From assembly GCA_008501785.1 (NCBI GenBank), contig QQUD01000497.1:1-11390 (forward strand): a DNA stretch of 11,390 bases. Direction: 5' to 3'. The notes beneath the pieces are model-generated. The model was not told where the DNA came from. It did no database searches and saw only the letters and a list, made by a program, of their open reading frames with translations. How positions within the stretch are numbered: position 1 is the first letter of the stretch; the number at the start of each line of letters is the position of its first letter. Source of the DNA: Chloroflexota bacterium (lineage in GTDB: Bacteria > Chloroflexota > Anaerolineae > Promineifilales > Promineifilaceae). A program made the position numbers and the translations under genes. Positions 1 to 7,042 of this stretch are shown here, in pieces.

Positions 1-223
1 GGGTTGGATTAACTACCTGGCAGTTGATCCAGATTTTAGGCGAGGTGGATACGGCCGTTTCATGATGGACGCCGTTGAAGAAAAATTATTGGCCCAGGGC
101 TGCCCCAAAATCAATTTGCAAGTACGCACCTCAAATACAGAGGTTATCGAATTTTATGAAAGCATTGGCTACACGCAAGATGATGTCGTCAGCTTTGGCA
201 AGCGCCTCATCCCAGACAACTAA
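1..223 (+). CDS. GNAT family N-acetyltransferase, YpeA-like (3' end only)
   Basis: This is the C-terminal 73 residues of a GNAT acetyltransferase; the 5' end lies outside the window and the readable frame begins at base 2. Visible features are the acetyl-CoA pyrophosphate-binding segment (RRGGYG, the R-x-x-G-x-G pattern) following a beta strand NYLAVDP, then CPKINLQVR, then EFYESIGY, and a C-terminal VVSFGKRLI. This order and the GKRLI ending match the YpeA branch of GNAT enzymes, whose substrate is generally unknown. The stop codon at 221-223 is only 4 nt before the ATG of the next gene, so the two are probably translationally coupled in one operon with the arginine genes. Its actual substrate cannot be told from the sequence. 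The family call is firm; the functional link to arginine synthesis is inferred from position only. Confidence 0.85.
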   Translation, partial: GWINYLAVDPDFRRGGYGRFMMDAVEEKLLAQGCPKINLQVRTSNTEVIEFYESIGYTQDDVVSFGKRLIPDN

Positions 224-227
224 ATTT

Positions 228-2057
228 ATGAATATCAGACACGCAAGACCCACCGACATTCCTGGCATCTTAGCGCTCGTTAACGAACATGTTCGACGCG
301 GCGATTTGCTGCCCCGCACCGCTGCATCTATCGCAGAATCACTGCCAGATTGGCTGGTGGGACGAGATGCAGATGGTGATATTGTCGCCTGTGTCTCCCT
401 TTACTTTTACACACAAAATCTGGCCGAAGTCCGGTCTCTGGCCGTAGCAGACAAAGTAAAAGGCCAGGGTTGGGGCCGGACGATCATGAAGGCGATTGTG
501 GCAAAAGCTAAACGAGAAGGCGTACCAACCGTGTTTGCCCTGACGAGAGTTGTTCCATTTTTTCAAAAAGCCGGGTTCGTCACCACGAGTAAAGAGCGGT
601 TTCCAGAGAAGGTGTGGCGGGACTGCTCGGTTTGCCCGTTGATTGATAATTGTGACGAAACGGCCGTTATGCTGCAACTCAACGCCGTCACCCATTCCAT
701 CCCCCTACCCACCGTAAACACAACCAGTTCAAGTCAATCCATTCAAGAAAAATCCATAAATATTCAACCAACAGTTGAAGGAGAAGTAATCATGTCAAAA
801 GCAAAAGCAAAAAAAGCAGTACTCGCCTATTCAGGTGGACTCGACACATCCGTCATCGTACCGTGGCTGCGCGAAAACTATGGCTGTGAAGTCATCTGTT
901 TCTGTGCCGATCTTGGCCAGGGTGATGTTGAGCTTGATGGCCTCCGTGAAAAAGCACTCGCCAGCGGGGCCAGCAAGGTGTATGTAGAAGACCTGCGGCA
1001 CGAGTTTGCCAAAGATTTTTTATTCCCCATGGTCCAATCTGGTGCCATTTATGAGCGGCAATATTTGCTGGGCACATCCATTGCACGGCCACTGATTGCC
1101 AAATGGCAAGTTGCCATCGCCGAAGCCGAAGGTGCTGATGCCGTGGCTCATGGCGCCACCGGCAAAGGTAATGATCAAGTGCGGTTTGAGCTGACCTACA
1201 AAGCACTCAACCCCACCCTGCAAGTGATTGCACCCTGGCGCGAATGGGAAATTCGGTCCCGTGAAGATGCGCTAGCTTACGCCAAAAAACATAATGTCCC
1301 CGTCGTCCACACCGAAAAGTCAATTTATAGCCGTGACGCAAATTTGTGGCACATCTCCCATGAAGGCGGCATTTTGGAAGACCCAGCCAACGAGCCAGAA
1401 GAAGAGATGTACCAATGGACTACTTCGCCCGAAAATGCACCCGACGAGTCAGAAATTGTCAAAATTGACTTTGTGCAAGGTGTACCGGTTGCTGTAAACG
1501 ATGTACAGCTGCCGCCAGCCACACTCATCGAAAAATTGAATGAGCTAGGCGCAAAACATGGCGTTGGGCGTGTCGATCTGGTTGAAAATCGGCTGGTTGG
1601 CATGAAATCCCATGGCGTTTATGAGACTCCTGGTGGCACAATTTTGTATGCGGCCCATCGTGAACTGGAATCTCTTTGTTTAGACCGGGACACTGTTCAT
1701 TACAAAGAGCAGCTCGCCGTTCGTTACGCAGAACTGGTTTATTTCGGAAAATGGTATCACTCGCTACGCGAAGCAATGCAGGCGTTCATTGACAAAACGC
1801 AAGAATCTGTCACTGGCTGGGTCAAAATTAAGCTCTACAAAGGGAATGCAATGACTATTGGCCGCGCCAGCGACAACAGCCTGTATCGTGAAGATTTCGC
1901 TACCTTTGGCCAAGAAGATGTCTACGATCAATCAGATGCGGTTGGCTTCATCACGCTGTTTGGCCTGCAAATGAAGGTAAAGGCAATGATGGAAGTTTCT
2001 GATGGCGGCAAGACGAGATATGCAGCGCCAGATTATTCGAAATTTAAGCGAGACTAG
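228..2057 (+). CDS. in-frame N-acetylglutamate synthase (GNAT) - argininosuccinate synthase open frame
   Basis: One uninterrupted frame encodes 609 residues from the ATG at 228. Residues 1-151 form a short N-acetylglutamate synthase: N-terminal IRHARPTD, the acetyl-CoA loop KGQGWG (78-83), FFQKAGF (111-117), FPEKVW (125-130) and the cysteine signature DCxxCPxxxxCDE (132-144). That signature is typical of ArgA C-terminal domains and of short NAGS proteins lacking the amino-acid-kinase domain. NAGS makes N-acetylglutamate from acetyl-CoA and glutamate. Residues 152-188 are a linker rich in Ser, Thr, Asn, Gln and Pro. Residue 189 is the normal first Met of ArgG. The start at 228 was chosen because the NAGS domain begins there; the frame is open further upstream to 75, but that stretch overlaps the preceding gene. 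Whether the cell makes the fused chain, ArgG alone, or both is unclear, because argG has its own strong ribosome-binding site. A lost stop codon or sequencing frameshift is the main alternative. Confidence 0.75.
   Translation: MNIRHARPTDIPGILALVNEHVRRGDLLPRTAASIAESLPDWLVGRDADGDIVACVSLYFYTQNLAEVRSLAVADKVKGQGWGRTIMKAIVAKAKREGVPTVFALTRVVPFFQKAGFVTTSKERFPEKVWRDCSVCPLIDNCDETAVMLQLNAVTHSIPLPTVNTTSSSQSIQEKSINIQPTVEGEVIMSKAKAKKAVLAYSGGLDTSVIVPWLRENYGCEVICFCADLGQGDVELDGLREKALASGASKVYVEDLRHEFAKDFLFPMVQSGAIYERQYLLGTSIARPLIAKWQVAIAEAEGADAVAHGATGKGNDQVRFELTYKALNPTLQVIAPWREWEIRSREDALAYAKKHNVPVVHTEKSIYSRDANLWHISHEGGILEDPANEPEEEMYQWTTSPENAPDESEIVKIDFVQGVPVAVNDVQLPPATLIEKLNELGAKHGVGRVDLVENRLVGMKSHGVYETPGGTILYAAHRELESLCLDRDTVHYKEQLAVRYAELVYFGKWYHSLREAMQAFIDKTQESVTGWVKIKLYKGNAMTIGRASDNSLYREDFATFGQEDVYDQSDAVGFITLFGLQMKVKAMMEVSDGGKTRYAAPDYSKFKRD
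659..668. repeat. palindrome AACGGCCGTT, copy 1
   Basis: Perfect copy, read as E-T-A-V within the conserved CDExAV end of the NAGS domain. Flank counts (50 nt each side): left G18 C8 A9 T15, right G5 C23 A13 T9. This is the strongest right-side G depletion of all copies. Confidence 0.9.
778..783 (+). promoter_or_regulatory. ribosome-binding site for argG
   Basis: AAGGAG stands 8 nt before the ATG at 792, inside the open frame that connects the NAGS domain to ArgG. Its quality argues that ArgG can be initiated on its own even though the upstream frame reads through. It therefore decides the choice between a pure fusion and a dual-product gene. Confidence 0.75.
792..2057 (+). CDS. argG: argininosuccinate synthase (from internal start)
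   Basis: ArgG joins citrulline and aspartate using ATP, giving argininosuccinate, AMP and PPi, in the cytoplasm. From the ATG at 792 the protein has 421 residues, slightly above the usual 400. Visible motifs are the N-type ATP-pyrophosphatase loop YSGGLDTS (13-20), [10 protein letters not shown] (91-100), the aspartate/citrulline-binding [14 protein letters not shown] (120-133) and [14 protein letters not shown] (180-193). All are intact, so the enzyme should be active. This start is supported by a strong Shine-Dalgarno AAGGAG at 778-783, 8 nt before the ATG, and by the normal family N terminus (a few charged residues, then VLAYSGG). It is nevertheless in frame with the upstream NAGS domain, with no stop codon between. 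The TAG stop is at 2055-2057. Confidence 0.93.
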   Translation: MSKAKAKKAVLAYSGGLDTSVIVPWLRENYGCEVICFCADLGQGDVELDGLREKALASGASKVYVEDLRHEFAKDFLFPMVQSGAIYERQYLLGTSIARPLIAKWQVAIAEAEGADAVAHGATGKGNDQVRFELTYKALNPTLQVIAPWREWEIRSREDALAYAKKHNVPVVHTEKSIYSRDANLWHISHEGGILEDPANEPEEEMYQWTTSPENAPDESEIVKIDFVQGVPVAVNDVQLPPATLIEKLNELGAKHGVGRVDLVENRLVGMKSHGVYETPGGTILYAAHRELESLCLDRDTVHYKEQLAVRYAELVYFGKWYHSLREAMQAFIDKTQESVTGWVKIKLYKGNAMTIGRASDNSLYREDFATFGQEDVYDQSDAVGFITLFGLQMKVKAMMEVSDGGKTRYAAPDYSKFKRD

Positions 2058-2065
2058 GACGGTTA

Positions 2066-2132
2066 ACGGTAATCGGTAATCGGTAGTCAGTCAAGCATTA
2101 CTGATTACCGATCACCAATTACCAATTACCGT
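2066..2132 (+). repeat. heptamer repeats in inverted arrangement (imperfect hairpin) between argG and argJ
   Basis: The left arm (2066-2091) holds three units of the heptamer CGGTAAT (third unit CGGTAGT). The right arm (2100-2132) holds four heptamers of the complementary type (GATTACC, GATCACC, AATTACC, AATTACC). The arms can pair around an 8-nt loop (2092-2099): the inner 11 bp pair with one G-U wobble, the outer 15 positions pair with one mismatch, and one extra heptamer on the right forms a 7-nt bulge. No T-run follows, so a simple intrinsic terminator is unlikely. It could stabilise or attenuate the transcript between argG and argJ. Confidence 0.7.
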
Positions 2133-2145
2133 ATGGGAAAACCTC

Positions 2146-3366
2146 ATGCAAATAAACAAAAATGGTTCCATCACCTCACCAAAAGGCTTTCAGGCTGGTG
2201 CAGTGGCGGCACAAATCAAATATAAAGATCGGCTGGATTTGACGGTGGTTTACAGCGAGGTGGATTGTAGCGGAACGGCCGTTTTCACCAAAAATCAAGT
2301 CGTCGCCGCACCTGTCATAGTCAGCCGCAATGCGTTAGCAAAAAACAGCGCAACAATTCGGGGAATCATCGCCAATGCAGGCATTGCGAATGCCTGTACC
2401 GGTGCGCCAGGTTTAGACAATGCTCAGCAAATGCAGCAGTTGAGTGCAACTGCTTTGGGCTGTAAGCCTGAGCAAATTCTGGTGTTGAGCACGGGTGTGA
2501 TTGGCATGCACATACCAATGGACCGGATGGCAACAGGAATTACGGCTGCTGTGGAGCAAATGTCGGGGAAAAACGGCCGTTTGGCGGCCCAGGCTATCAT
2601 GACCACCGACACATATCCCAAACAGCAAGCCATTCAAGTGCAGCTATCCGGTGGCACAGTCATGCTTGGCGGTATGGCGAAAGGGTCGGGCATGATTCAT
2701 CCCAACATGGCAACGATGTTGGGTGTGGTTACGACGGATGCGGAGATTGCGCCGGAGGTGTTGGAGGGGATGTTGGTAACGGCCGTTAACCAAAGCTTCA
2801 ACCGCATCACAATCGACGGTGACACCAGCACCAACGACACCGTGTTCCTGCTGGCAAACGGAGCCAACGGCATTGCCGTCACGGGCGATAAAGATCAGCA
2901 GCAGTTCCAGACAGCACTCAACACCCTTTGCAAATCATTGGCTCACATGATTGTGCGTGATGGTGAAGGCGCAACCAAATTTGTAGAAATTCACGTCTGC
3001 GGCACAGCCACAAACGAAGATGCACACACCATTGCTAACGTGATCGCTACCTCCCCACTCGTAAAAACTGCATTTGCTGGCAGCGACCCCAACTGGGGTC
3101 GTATCTTCGCCGCTGCGGGGCGGGCAGGCATTCCCTTTGATCAATACAAAGCTTCCCTCCTAATTGGTATAGAATCTGCAACAGAATTAGAATTGGTATC
3201 ACAGGGTACGCCAACAGACTATTTGGAAGAGGATGCAGCGCACATATTTGCGCAAGCTGCTTTCAAAATCCAGCTAGACTTAGGCAGTGGCCCCGGTTCA
3301 GACACCGTCTGGACCAGTGATTTATCACACGATTATGTGACAATTAATGCAGATTATCGGACGTAG
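2146..3366 (+). CDS. argJ: glutamate N-acetyltransferase (ornithine acetyltransferase)
   Basis: ArgJ moves the acetyl group from N-acetylornithine to glutamate, recycling acetyl in arginine synthesis; some family members also use acetyl-CoA. The 406 residues match the usual length. Motifs seen: N-terminal SPKGFQAGAVAA (11-22), ANAGIANACTG (76-86), the oxyanion segment STGVIG (115-120), and the self-cleavage site KGSGMIHPNMATML (179-192). Thr190 is the expected nucleophile, freed by cleavage after Ala189, giving alpha and beta chains. A conserved FAGSDPNWGR segment and the C terminus NADYRT are also present. The start follows the heptamer-repeat spacer, and only a weak GGGA-type ribosome site (about 2134-2137) precedes it. 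Whether it is mono- or bifunctional cannot be judged by eye; the NAGS domain encoded upstream would supply N-acetylglutamate if ArgJ only recycles. Confidence 0.95.
   Translation: MQINKNGSITSPKGFQAGAVAAQIKYKDRLDLTVVYSEVDCSGTAVFTKNQVVAAPVIVSRNALAKNSATIRGIIANAGIANACTGAPGLDNAQQMQQLSATALGCKPEQILVLSTGVIGMHIPMDRMATGITAAVEQMSGKNGRLAAQAIMTTDTYPKQQAIQVQLSGGTVMLGGMAKGSGMIHPNMATMLGVVTTDAEIAPEVLEGMLVTAVNQSFNRITIDGDTSTNDTVFLLANGANGIAVTGDKDQQQFQTALNTLCKSLAHMIVRDGEGATKFVEIHVCGTATNEDAHTIANVIATSPLVKTAFAGSDPNWGRIFAAAGRAGIPFDQYKASLLIGIESATELELVSQGTPTDYLEEDAAHIFAQAAFKIQLDLGSGPGSDTVWTSDLSHDYVTINADYRT
2274..2283. repeat. palindrome AACGGCCGTT, copy 2
   Basis: Perfect copy in argJ, read as G-T-A-V. Flanks: left G20 C6 A11 T13, right G9 C17 A14 T10. 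Confidence 0.9.
2572..2581. repeat. palindrome AACGGCCGTT, copy 3
   Basis: Perfect copy in argJ, read in another frame as N-G-R. Flanks: left G18 C9 A15 T8, right G10 C19 A15 T6. Confidence 0.9.
2778..2787. repeat. palindrome AACGGCCGTT, copy 4
   Basis: Perfect copy in argJ, read as V-T-A-V. Flanks: left G24 C6 A8 T12, right G8 C18 A19 T5. This is the clearest switch by eye. Confidence 0.9.
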
Positions 3367-3370
3367 GAAA

Positions 3371-3403
3371 GCAAGGGGCAAAGGTGCAAGGATGCAAGGA
3401 TGC
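3371..3403 (+). repeat. short tandem repeat GCAAGG(A/G)T between argJ and the small membrane gene
   Basis: Four consecutive 7-8 nt units start with GCAA: GCAAGGG, GCAAAGGT, GCAAGGAT, GCAAGGAT, followed by a partial GCC. The block begins 4 nt after the argJ stop and lies in the spacer before the small membrane protein. It is similar in scale to, but different in sequence from, the heptamer block before argJ. Confidence 0.6.
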
Positions 3404-3436
3404 CTCTTCGTCCTACCGACGATTAAAGGGGAAAAA

Positions 3437-3640
3437 ATGCAACCGATAGATGTTGTGCTCATCGCAGCGGGAATTTACACTTTAGCAGGGGTTACGATTA
3501 AATTTGATTTTTTCTGGAATCGAGGACGCATTTTACGCGCCAGGAATGTGATTGGTGATCGAAACACAATCATTATATACGCGATTGCTGGTCTTATCAT
3601 GCTTGGCGTCGGAATTTGGTATGGTTTTTTCAAAACATAG
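3437..3640 (+). CDS. small two-helix membrane protein, function unknown
   Basis: The 67-residue protein starts at the ATG at 3437, chosen because AAAGGGG (3425-3431) lies 5 nt upstream; the frame extends back to 3347 but that part overlaps argJ and the tandem repeat. It has two predicted membrane helices, about residues 5-21 (VVLIAAGIYTLAGVTIK) and 46-64 (TIIIYAIAGLIMLGVGIWY), joined by a polar, positively charged loop (RGRILRARNVIGDRN). The pattern (first helix, WNRGR, basic loop, IGDRN, second helix ending in LGxGI) weakly recalls the small Imm17-type membrane family, but this is only a resemblance. It lies between argJ and argH on the same strand, so it is probably co-transcribed. A role in arginine metabolism, for example transport or membrane association, would be pure inference. 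Confidence 0.6.
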   Translation: MQPIDVVLIAAGIYTLAGVTIKFDFFWNRGRILRARNVIGDRNTIIIYAIAGLIMLGVGIWYGFFKT

Positions 3641-3658
3641 CAAACCTTGTCGGGCTGC

Positions 3659-3677
3659 GGACAGTCTTCGACTGTGC
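3659..3677 (+). other. small hairpin with UUC loop before argH
   Basis: A perfect 6-bp inverted repeat (ACAGTC at 3661-3666, GACTGT at 3670-3675) encloses TTC, with one further G-C pair outside a mismatch. It lies 26 nt before the argH ATG, upstream of its ribosome site. No T-run follows. It may be an RNA-processing or stabilising element, or chance. Confidence 0.35.
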
Positions 3678-3702
3678 CACATTGAGTTTAAGGAATAGCA
3701 AC

Positions 3703-5076
3703 ATGAGTAAACTTTGGGGCGGCCGGTTCGCCAAACAAACTGATTCACTTGTCCATCAATTTAATGCAAGCATTCAATTTGACGTGCGCCTGTTCAACCA
3801 GGACATCACTGGCAGCATTACCTGGGCAAAAGGGTTGGTTGGTGCAGGCATTTTGACAGAGGAAGAAGCCGAAACCATCATCAATGGGTTAGAAACAGTT
3901 CGTGGTGAATTTGAAAATGAAACATTTGAATTTGCAGTGAATGATGAGGATATTCATACGGCCGTTGAGCGCCGTCTCACTGAAATTGTGGGACCGGTGG
4001 GCGGCAAACTGCACACGGGTCGCAGTCGCAACGATCAGGTTGCCACAGATTTTCGCCTCTGGGTGATGCAAGCCATACAAGACATTCAGCAGCACATCAC
4101 AGATTTGCAACAAGCGCTAATTGACAGCGCAGCCGCAGATTTGAATACACCAATGCCAGGGTATACGCATTTGCAACATGCCCAGCCAATTACTTGGGGA
4201 CATTGGGCGTTGTCCCATTTTTGGCCGCTGGTAAGAGATCAGAAGCGGTTAGCAAGTGTTTGGGAGGAAACGGCCGTTCTCCCCCTCGGGGCCGGAGCCT
4301 TAGCCGGAACCGCCTTCCCTATCGACCGACATTTTTTGGCAAAAGAACTCGGCTTCCACGCCATCACCCCAAACAGTCTGGATGCCGTTTCAGACCGCGA
4401 CTTTGTTGCTGATTTTCTCTATGCAGCCACCATGATTGGCCTACACCTCAGCCGCATTTCCGAACAACTTATCTTGTTCAGCAGCAGCGAGTTTGGCTTT
4501 GTCACCATCGACGATGGATACAGCACCGGCTCTAGTCTGATGCCGCAAAAGAAAAATCCGGATACTTTGGAACTGACGCGGGGTAAAAGCGGCCGTTTAC
4601 TCGGCAACCTGATGGGACTCCTCACTACCCTCAAAGGTCTCCCCTCAACCTACGACAAAGACTTACAAGAAGATAAAGAACCTGTCTTTGATGCATTCGA
4701 CACATTAAGATTGACGGTGCCTGTTATGACCGGACTCATCGAAACCCTGCGTCTCAATCCAAGCCGCATGTCAGCACAGCTCGAACCCAATCTGTTAGCA
4801 ACCGATCTGGCAGACTACCTCGTCAAACGAGGCACCCCCTTCCGCCAAGCACACGGCATCGTCGGGCAAGTTGTCCAGCTTGCCGAAAACAAAAAAATCC
4901 GCTTGACGGATATTTCGTTAGCAGATTTACAAGCAATCAGCTCGACATTTGATACTGATGTGCAATCTGTATTTTCTTTTAAATCATCACTAGAAAATCG
5001 TTCAATTCCTGGGGGGACATCTCAAGCTGCACTCGCATCACAACTCGAGACGGCACGAAAACAAATTACTCAATAA
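3703..5076 (+). CDS. argH: argininosuccinate lyase
   Basis: ArgH splits argininosuccinate into arginine and fumarate, the last step of the pathway, as a cytoplasmic tetramer of the fumarase/aspartase superfamily. From the ATG at 3703 the protein has 457 residues, the normal length, and begins with the standard SKLWGGRF. The frame is open back to 3616, but AAGGA at 3690-3694 with 8-nt spacing and the family N terminus fix the start. Motifs: HTGRSRNDQ (104-112), the THLQHAQ region (155-161) carrying the conserved Thr-His, and the superfamily signature GSSLMPQKKNPD (276-287), which carries the catalytic serine loop. It is the last gene of the arginine cluster in this window, and its final 11 bp overlap the 3' end of the convergent receiver gene. 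Confidence 0.96.
   Translation: MSKLWGGRFAKQTDSLVHQFNASIQFDVRLFNQDITGSITWAKGLVGAGILTEEEAETIINGLETVRGEFENETFEFAVNDEDIHTAVERRLTEIVGPVGGKLHTGRSRNDQVATDFRLWVMQAIQDIQQHITDLQQALIDSAAADLNTPMPGYTHLQHAQPITWGHWALSHFWPLVRDQKRLASVWEETAVLPLGAGALAGTAFPIDRHFLAKELGFHAITPNSLDAVSDRDFVADFLYAATMIGLHLSRISEQLILFSSSEFGFVTIDDGYSTGSSLMPQKKNPDTLELTRGKSGRLLGNLMGLLTTLKGLPSTYDKDLQEDKEPVFDAFDTLRLTVPVMTGLIETLRLNPSRMSAQLEPNLLATDLADYLVKRGTPFRQAHGIVGQVVQLAENKKIRLTDISLADLQAISSTFDTDVQSVFSFKSSLENRSIPGGTSQAALASQLETARKQITQ
4269..4278. repeat. palindrome AACGGCCGTT, copy 5
   Basis: Perfect copy in argH, read as E-T-A-V. Flanks: left G19 C6 A12 T13, right G13 C23 A6 T8. Confidence 0.9.
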
Positions 5077-5494
5077 TTCCGCGCACCATAAGCTGTTCAC
5101 GAATCATTTGCACTTCTGGCGAAGGGATACCATCAAAAACTTCACGGATATGCTGGAGTAATTCTTTGCGACCAATTGGCTTGGTCAAATATCGGGTTGC
5201 TCCAGCCATAATGCCCATTTCAACGGCTTCCAAGTGTGTTCGTGCACTCAACATCAAAACCGGCATTTCTGCCAGCATCTCATCTTTCCGAATTCGCCTG
5301 CACACCGTAAGACCGTCGATATCTGGCATCATCACATCAAGCAAGACCATGTCTGGCACAATGGCTTTTACTTTTTCCAATGCGTCGTAGCCATCTTCAG
5401 CTTCAAATACTTCATAGCCATCCCGCTTCAGCATTAAGCGTAAAAGGTCGCGAGTTTGTGGTTCATCATCGACAAGTAAAATTGACCTGCTCAA
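5066..5494 (-). CDS. stand-alone response-regulator receiver protein
   Basis: The 142 residues form a single receiver (CheY-like) domain with a short tail and no DNA-binding or enzyme domain. Visible residues are the acidic pair Asp9-Asp10, the phosphoacceptor Asp53 (LLDVMMPD), Ser83 in the Thr/Ser position, and Lys105 in LTKP. It should therefore be phosphorylatable. Translation starts at a TTG codon (5492-5494 on this strand), supported by a strong AGGAG site 7 nt upstream. No histidine kinase is nearby. It is divergent from the receiver-ATPase gene across a 354-bp spacer and convergent with argH. A partner-binding output, as in CheY or polarity/pilus regulators, is the likely mode, but the target is unknown. 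Confidence 0.9.
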   Translation of the reverse strand: MSRSILLVDDEPQTRDLLRLMLKRDGYEVFEAEDGYDALEKVKAIVPDMVLLDVMMPDIDGLTVCRRIRKDEMLAEMPVLMLSARTHLEAVEMGIMAGATRYLTKPIGRKELLQHIREVFDGIPSPEVQMIREQLMVRGIIE

Positions 5495-5848
5495 CTTATT
5501 ACTCCTTCCTGGCCTGCTAAAAATACCGATTTTATTTCTATACGGTGATTGGCTAACCCTCGATAGTTATCTCTCTACTTTCAAAGCATACCAATTTCGT
5601 ATTACGGATACCCTTACAACAAAACTACCAATACACTGTAAGCTTTCTTGTAACATTTTTAATACATAGTAATAGAAAATATAATCTACTTTTGGCACAC
5701 TCACAACCCAAAATGGCGATTTAAACGCAATTTTTACACCGAAGCCAACTGCATACCAATGCTCATAATCCCCCGTAAAGAGTGAAAAATCGCCTCGCAA
5801 TAATGTATTGGATTTTAAGTTTAGAAACCGTATTGGAATATAAAAGTA
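5495..5848. other. divergent intergenic region between two receiver genes
   Basis: The 354-bp AT-rich spacer must contain the promoters of both the leftward receiver gene and the rightward receiver-ATPase gene. No strong consensus promoter is visible. A TATAAA at 5839-5844 sits almost on the ATG at 5849, so a short-leader or leaderless start is conceivable. An 8-bp inverted repeat (GGCGATTT at 5715-5722, AAATCGCC at 5787-5794) is widely spaced. A 77-codon leftward open frame inside it (5567-5800) has no ribosome site and no recognisable content, and is not called. Confidence 0.5.
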
Positions 5849-6946
5849 ATGGATTTGAGTATGAAACAGGGAAAAATTTTAATCATTGATGATGAGTTCC
5901 CCATGCGTTATCTCATCGAACATCAACTTCGACGGCAGGGGTTTGATGTTATCCTCGCAAAAGATGGCCCCAGTGGAATTAAAGCAGCACAATTGCATCA
6001 GCCAGACATCATTGTACTTGATGCCATGATGCCAGGAATGGATGGATTTGAGGTTTGCGCACAAGTTCGCAGTGAACCTGAAACGACAAGCATTCCCATC
6101 ATTTTTCTAACTGCACTCGAAACGAAAGAGTACAAATCTCGTGCCTATGCATTGGGTGCAGATGATTATTTAACCAAACCCTTTCAAGCGGATGAACTCC
6201 TCGCACATATTTCAGCCATTTTACGGCGCTCTCATCGTAACCAAACAGGGGTACTTAACCAAAACAAAGGTCAAATTGTCTCTCTGTATAGTCCCAAGGG
6301 TGGTGTCGGCACGACTACACTTTCTATTCAACTGGCCGAATCTATGACCATTCAGGAAGACAAGCCAGTTGTTTTGATTGATTTAGACTTACCGCTCGGT
6401 GGTATTGCACCGATGCTTAGTCTTTATACACATAATCATATTGGCAAATTACTACAAATGCGTGAAGATTTAATCACGACATCTGTAATCAAACAACATG
6501 CCCAACAACATAGAGCTGAACTGCTTGTCATTCCAGCTTCGGGCGATTTGTTGTCACCAGACATCAATGGTCATACCCAAAACCTGCAACACATTTTAGA
6601 TAATTTGACCGAAGAAGGATTTCAAGTCATTCTTGATCTTGGTTCAACCCTGACTCCTTTGACAAAGTTAGCTATGCAGCAATCAAATATTGTTTTTGTC
6701 ATTACATCAGGGCAGCCGGTTGCCAACAAATTGCATAACACATTTTTAGAAAAGGCAGATAGCCTTGGATTAGAAACACGCCGTTTAATGCCAGTCATTA
6801 ATGAAATTCACGGTTCTACGCATAACAAAGATATTTCGCTGGCACGTGTTCCCATTGCTCGTATACCCCACGCGAATGAACGGTCACGAACGCGTTTGTG
6901 GCTCAAAGAGCAGGGTATGCGCAAACTGGTATCTGTTATGCTCTGA
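5849..6946 (+). CDS. receiver domain fused to CpaE/MinD-type ATPase
   Basis: The 365-residue protein has two domains. Residues 9-125 are a receiver with Asp14-Asp15, phosphoacceptor Asp58 (VLDAMMPGMDG), Thr88 and Lys110 (TKP), all intact. After a linker (126-141), residues 142-365 form a ParA/MinD-superfamily P-loop ATPase. It shows the deviant Walker A SPKGGVGTT (148-156), the switch strand LIDLDLPLGG (176-185) and a Walker B-like VILDLG (260-265). This order is that of CpaE/TadZ, which place pilus assembly machinery at cell poles. Unlike many CpaE proteins, whose receiver is degenerate, this one keeps the phosphorylation residues. No other tad/cpa gene is in the window, so a pilus role is inferred from family only. 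The ATG at 5861 is an alternative start four codons in; neither has a good ribosome site. Confidence 0.88.
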   Translation: MDLSMKQGKILIIDDEFPMRYLIEHQLRRQGFDVILAKDGPSGIKAAQLHQPDIIVLDAMMPGMDGFEVCAQVRSEPETTSIPIIFLTALETKEYKSRAYALGADDYLTKPFQADELLAHISAILRRSHRNQTGVLNQNKGQIVSLYSPKGGVGTTTLSIQLAESMTIQEDKPVVLIDLDLPLGGIAPMLSLYTHNHIGKLLQMREDLITTSVIKQHAQQHRAELLVIPASGDLLSPDINGHTQNLQHILDNLTEEGFQVILDLGSTLTPLTKLAMQQSNIVFVITSGQPVANKLHNTFLEKADSLGLETRRLMPVINEIHGSTHNKDISLARVPIARIPHANERSRTRLWLKEQGMRKLVSVML

Positions 6947-6963
6947 TTCTGATCGTTAGTGTT

Positions 6964-6991
6964 TTGCACCCCTCTCCATTTCGTTTATACT
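6964..6991 (+). promoter_or_regulatory. candidate sigma-70 type promoter upstream of the GIY-YIG gene
   Basis: TTGCAC (6964-6969) and TATACT (6986-6991) are separated by 16 nt, close to the TTGACA/TATAAT consensus. It starts 18 nt after the receiver-ATPase stop codon and points toward the gene at 7044. The predicted transcript would start near 6998 and carry a hairpin at once. Confidence 0.5.
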
Positions 6992-7003
6992 ATTCGGCAA
7001 ATT

Positions 7004-7042
7004 AACCCGTCTCACTTAGTAGAGGCGGGTTCTATTTTGTTT
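7004..7042 (+). terminator. terminator-like hairpin with T-rich tail
   Basis: AACCCGTCT (7004-7012) pairs with AGGCGGGTT (7023-7031), 9 bp with one G-U pair, around a 10-nt loop, followed by CTATTTTGTTT. It fits an intrinsic terminator for the receiver-ATPase gene. It also lies between the candidate promoter and the next start codon at 7044, so it could act as an attenuator of the downstream operon. Confidence 0.65.

Noticed and set aside
75..227. N-terminal extension of the NAGS-ArgG frame to an ATG at 75
   Set aside because: This stretch overlaps the YpeA-like gene in a different frame, looks like no known domain, and the NAGS domain starts naturally at 228.
892..1206. Leftward open frame inside argG
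   Set aside because: Antisense shadow of a strongly conserved gene, Arg/His/Trp-rich with no family resemblance.
2066..2132. CRISPR-like array
   Set aside because: Units are only 7 nt, have no spacers, and are arranged as inverted arms, so this is not a CRISPR array.
3347..3436. Upstream extension of the small membrane protein
   Set aside because: It overlaps the argJ end and translates the tandem repeat into a basic low-complexity stretch; the ATG at 3437 has the ribosome site.
3616..3702. Upstream extension of argH
   Set aside because: It lies over the end of the small membrane gene, and the family N terminus and ribosome site point to 3703.
5567..5800. Leftward 77-codon open frame in the divergent spacer
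   Set aside because: No ribosome site, no recognisable motif, aromatic-rich translation typical of AT-rich non-coding DNA.
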